This document shows positions 61,545-64,000 of a DNA stretch of 64,000 bases, piece by piece. Under the pieces are notes generated by a model. It searched no databases. It was not told the DNA's origin and saw nothing but the letters and a program-made list of their open reading frames with translations. Origin of the DNA: Mycolicibacterium diernhoferi (lineage in GTDB: Bacteria; Actinomycetota; Actinomycetes; Mycobacteriales; Mycobacteriaceae). The stretch lies in contig NZ_CP080332.1 in NCBI RefSeq assembly GCF_019456655.1, forward strand, positions 2,790,001-2,854,000. The letters run 5' to 3'. Within the stretch, counting starts at the first letter, position 1, and each line of letters opens with the position of its first letter. Position numbers and translations under genes: made by a program.

Positions 61545-62263
61545 CGGCCAGGGAGCTTGGAGGCGGCGGCCTGGTCCAGCAGCCAGACGGTCGCCTCGCG
61601 ACCCACGGCACCGGCGGCCGGGATGTCCACCGGATCGGCGCCGCCGATCGCCGCGGCGACGGCATCCGCCTTCTCCGCACCGGCCACCACCAGCCACACC
61701 TCGCGGGCTCGCCGCACCGCCGGCAGCGTCAGCGTGATGCGGCGCGGCGGCGGCTTGGGGGAGTCGGTCACCGCGACCACCAGTCGCTCGCTCTCGCGCA
61801 CCGCGTCGGTATCGGGGAACAGCGAGTTGACATGGCCCTCGCCGCCCATGCCGAGCAGGTGCACGTCGAACTCGTCGGGCAGCAGTGCCTCATAGGCGGC
61901 GGCGGCCTCGTCGATGGAATCCCCGAAGTCCCCGTCGCTGGCCGCCATCGGATGAACGTTCGCCGGCGGGATGGCGATCGTCTCCAGCAGCGCCTCGTAC
62001 GCCTGGCGGTGGTTACGCTCGGCGTCCGCCGCGGGCACGAAGCGGTCGTCACCCCAGAACAGCGCCACCTTGGACCACTCGATGTCCGGGCCGTAAGCGG
62101 CGACGTGGCGCAGCAGCGCGATGCCGACGGTGCCGCCGGTCAGCACGATGACCGCCTGCCCGCGGGTCGCGACCGCCGAGGTGATCGCGCCGACCAGCCG
62201 GGCCCCGGCCGCCGCGGCGAGTTCCTTCGCGTCGAGGTAGGTCTCCAACACCCGTTCAGACAT
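61541..62263 (-). CDS. pgl: 6-phosphogluconolactonase
   Basis: Hydrolyses 6-phosphogluconolactone in the oxidative pentose phosphate pathway. 240 residues; [29 protein letters not shown] and [15 protein letters not shown] are the sugar-phosphate and catalytic segments. ATG 62263 overlaps the opcA stop by 8 bp. Equivalent of Rv1445c (devB). Confidence 0.95.
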   Translation of the reverse strand: MSERVLETYLDAKELAAAAGARLVGAITSAVATRGQAVIVLTGGTVGIALLRHVAAYGPDIEWSKVALFWGDDRFVPAADAERNHRQAYEALLETIAIPPANVHPMAASDGDFGDSIDEAAAAYEALLPDEFDVHLLGMGGEGHVNSLFPDTDAVRESERLVVAVTDSPKPPPRRITLTLPAVRRAREVWLVVAGAEKADAVAAAIGGADPVDIPAAGAVGREATVWLLDQAAASKLPGR

Positions 62264-63167
62264 ATGTCACCCTGTCGATTCCCTGTAGTGCTTCGTAGTA
62301 GATCTCGTCGGCGTCCAGACGCCGCATGTCCTCGGCCAGGCAGTCACGAGTCCCCCTGCGGGCCAACGGGATCTGCGCATCCGGTTTACCGGTGCGGGTG
62401 AGCGTCGCGGTGATGCCGTGCTGCGGACGGCTCAGCGTGATGACCTCGCTCGGTCTGGTCATCTCGATCTTCAGCTCGCCGACCTCGCGGGTGACCGGGC
62501 AATCGAGGCGGCCGGCCAGCCACCCGGCCAGGACATCCAGTGCGGGTTCGTCCTGGAGCCCGGACACCACGACCGATGTGATCGGTTCGTGCGGGGCGTT
62601 ATCCACGGCGGCGGTCAGCAACGCCCGCCAGTAGGTGATCCGGCTCCACGCCAGGTCGGTGTCCCCGGCGGTGTACCCGGCCAGCCTGCTCTTGATGCAG
62701 GCCAGCGGGTCTTCGCCGTTGGTGGCGTCGGTGATGCGGCGGATCGCCAAGCGTCCCAACGGATGCTCTGCGGGCACCGGGGGTGCGAGCTCGGGCCACC
62801 AGGTGACCACCGGTGTGTCGGGCAGCAGGAACGGAGTGACCACGCTGCTGGCGTGGTCTGCGAGCGGGCCGGACAGCCGCAGCACCACCACCTCGTTCGC
62901 GCCGGCGTCGCTGCCGACCCGCAGCTGAGCGTCCAGCCGCGCGTCCTGATCCGTCCGGTCCCTGGCAATGACCACGATGACCCGGCAGGGATGCTCCCGG
63001 CTGGCCGCATTCGCGGCCTCGATCGATTCCTCCAGCACCGTCTCGGTCTGCGGTGCGACAACCAGTGTCAGCACCCGGCCGAGGGTGATCGCGCCGCCCT
63101 CTTCGCGCAGCGCGATGATCTTCTTGTTGATGGCACCGGTGTTGGTGTCGGGCAGGTCGACAATCAT
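62256..63167 (-). CDS. opcA: Glucose-6-phosphate dehydrogenase assembly protein OpcA
   Basis: 303 residues, the same length as the M. tuberculosis protein. [51 protein letters not shown] and [19 protein letters not shown] match the family closely. It allosterically activates the G6PD encoded next to it. ATG 63167 has AGGAGGAG ahead of it, supplied by the third end of a tandem repeat. Confidence 0.96.
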   Translation of the reverse strand: MIVDLPDTNTGAINKKIIALREEGGAITLGRVLTLVVAPQTETVLEESIEAANAASREHPCRVIVVIARDRTDQDARLDAQLRVGSDAGANEVVVLRLSGPLADHASSVVTPFLLPDTPVVTWWPELAPPVPAEHPLGRLAIRRITDATNGEDPLACIKSRLAGYTAGDTDLAWSRITYWRALLTAAVDNAPHEPITSVVVSGLQDEPALDVLAGWLAGRLDCPVTREVGELKIEMTRPSEVITLSRPQHGITATLTRTGKPDAQIPLARRGTRDCLAEDMRRLDADEIYYEALQGIDRVTYV

Positions 63168-63334
63168 GGCTCGACTCCTCCTCGCTCCGCGCCTCGCTCG
63201 TGCCTCGCTGCGATGCTCACTCGTCGTCGCCTTCGCGGATCATGGCTCGACTCCTCCTCGCTCCGCGCCTCGCTCGTGCCTCGCTGCGATGCTCACTCGT
63301 CGTCGCCTTCGCGGATCATGGCTCGACTCCTCCT
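63165..63334 (-). repeat. 76-bp tandem repeat carrying ribosome-binding site and start codon
   Basis: CATGGCTCGACTCCTCCT (minus strand AGGAGGAGTCGAGCCATG) occurs at 63165, 63241 and 63317, a 76-bp period with two full units and a partial third. Each gives the minus strand an ideal AGGAGGAG and ATG. The two extra ATGs each open an 8-codon frame, MIREGDDE. The unit aligns at about 80% with the repeat before cuvA. It fills most of the zwf-opcA gap. Confidence 0.9.
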
Positions 63335-63341
63335 AGGAACA

Positions 63342-64000
63342 TCAGGGCCTCCGCCATTCGCGTCCGGTCCGGTGCAGCATCTCGAACGCCGATTCCGGGC
63401 CCCAGGTACCCGACTCGTAGGTATCGGGTTTGCCGTTCTTGGCCCAGTACTGCAGCGCGGGATCCAAGATCTTCCAGGACAATTCGACTTCGTCATTGAC
63501 CGGGAACAGGGACGGCTCGCCGAGCAGCACATCCAGGATCAGCCGCTCGTAGGCCTCCGGCGATTCCTCCGCGAACGCCGAGCCGTAGGAGAAGTCCATG
63601 CTGACGTCGCGCACCTCCATGGCATTGCCCGGCACCTTGGACCCGAACCGCAGGGTGATGCCCTCATCCGGCTGCACCCGGATCACCAGGGCATTCTTGC
63701 CCAGCTCCTCGGTCATGGTGGCGTCGAACGGCAGGTGCGGTGCCCGCTTGAACACCAGTGCAATCTCGGTCACCCTGCGGCCCAACCGCTTTCCGGTCCG
63801 CAGATAGAACGGCACACCGGCCCAGCGCCGGGTGTCGACATCGACTGTGATGGCCGCGAACGTCTCGGTCAGCGAAGTCTGCGAGAACCCCTCCTCGTCG
63901 AGCAGACCCACCACCTTCTCGCCGCCCTGCCAGCCCGCCGCGTACTGGCCGCGCGAGGTGGTCTCGTCCAGCGGCTCGGCCAGCCGGCTCGCGGCGAGCA
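63342..64000 (-). CDS. zwf: Glucose-6-phosphate 1-dehydrogenase, C-terminal part (runs off the window)
   Basis: About 218 C-terminal codons. GQYAAGWQGGEKVVGLL, RWAGVPFYLRTGKRLGRRVTEI and EEGITLRF-like DEGITLRFGSKVPG, then YERLILDVLLGEPSLFP, are characteristic. It reduces NADP while oxidising glucose 6-phosphate. The stop is at 63342; the N-terminus lies beyond 64000. Equivalent of Rv1447c (zwf2), upstream of opcA and pgl in one operon. Confidence 0.95.
   Translation of the reverse strand, partial: LAASRLAEPLDETTSRGQYAAGWQGGEKVVGLLDEEGFSQTSLTETFAAITVDVDTRRWAGVPFYLRTGKRLGRRVTEIALVFKRAPHLPFDATMTEELGKNALVIRVQPDEGITLRFGSKVPGNAMEVRDVSMDFSYGSAFAEESPEAYERLILDVLLGEPSLFPVNDEVELSWKILDPALQYWAKNGKPDTYESGTWGPESAFEMLHRTGREWRRP

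Overview
The window is high-GC, densely packed DNA from a mycobacterium, most likely an environmental, fast-growing type (Mycolicibacterium-like). The backbone follows the gene order that Mycobacterium tuberculosis has from Rv1392 (metK) to Rv1447c (zwf2): metK, lipH/lipI, priA, fmt, rsmB, rpe, ribD, p55/lprG, ribC, ribBA, ribH, uvrC, rapZ, cuvA, whiA, gap-pgk-tpiA-secG-ppc, pgl-opcA-zwf. GTG starts, ATGA/GTGA stop-start overlaps and lipoproteins are common. Species identity and all comparisons with M. tuberculosis are from memory, not from a search.

Layout. 1-13.9 kb: metK, a broken flavin monooxygenase, two HSL-type esterases, a YhhN membrane protein, priA, a DUF2207/LemA pair, then fmt-rsmB-rpe-ribD. 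14.1-30.6 kb: an accessory block inserted between ribD and p55. It holds a sugar-phosphate isomerase-like protein, a membrane-anchored EEP-fold phosphatase/nuclease, three GT2 glycosyltransferases, an FkbM methyltransferase, a secreted acidic protein, a 1290-residue fusion of a polysaccharide flippase with an adenylation domain, carrier protein and thioesterase, a large multi-pass membrane protein and a GH16 lipoprotein. 30.5-33.6 kb: p55, lprG and ribC. 34.2-40.3 kb: two proteins made of VCBS/cadherin-like repeats. 40.4-43.2 kb: ribBA, ribH, a PH-domain membrane protein and a GNAT. 43.2-46.6 kb: a tightly overlapping trio of an unknown protein, MurL and MurD2, an unexpected second route to D-glutamate in peptidoglycan. 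46.6-51.7 kb: uvrC-rapZ-cuvA-whiA. 51.7-53.4 kb: a secreted lipase. 53.6-59.9 kb: lower glycolysis, secG and ppc. 59.9-64 kb: a coiled-coil protein, a DSD1-type PLP enzyme and the oxidative pentose-phosphate genes, with zwf running off the window.

How the genes work together. The riboflavin genes (ribD, ribC, ribBA, ribH) are split by two insertions, which suggests that this locus tolerates or attracts accessory DNA. The 14-30 kb block reads as an assembly line for a cell-surface glycan: glycosyltransferases, a methyltransferase, a flippase, a candidate polymerase and a glycan hydrolase. Its flippase is fused to a one-module NRPS-like acyl-activating unit. A 15/19 match to the IdeR iron box lies upstream of that gene. 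This flippase-NRPS fusion is the best candidate for an undescribed system.

A second theme is short dispersed repeats. A unit of about 76 bp carrying a start-codon region is tandemly duplicated at the starts of opcA and cuvA. A GAGCGCAGCGA-type repeat sits inside two coding regions and one intergenic region. Long perfect hairpins without T-tracts lie after metK and tpiA.
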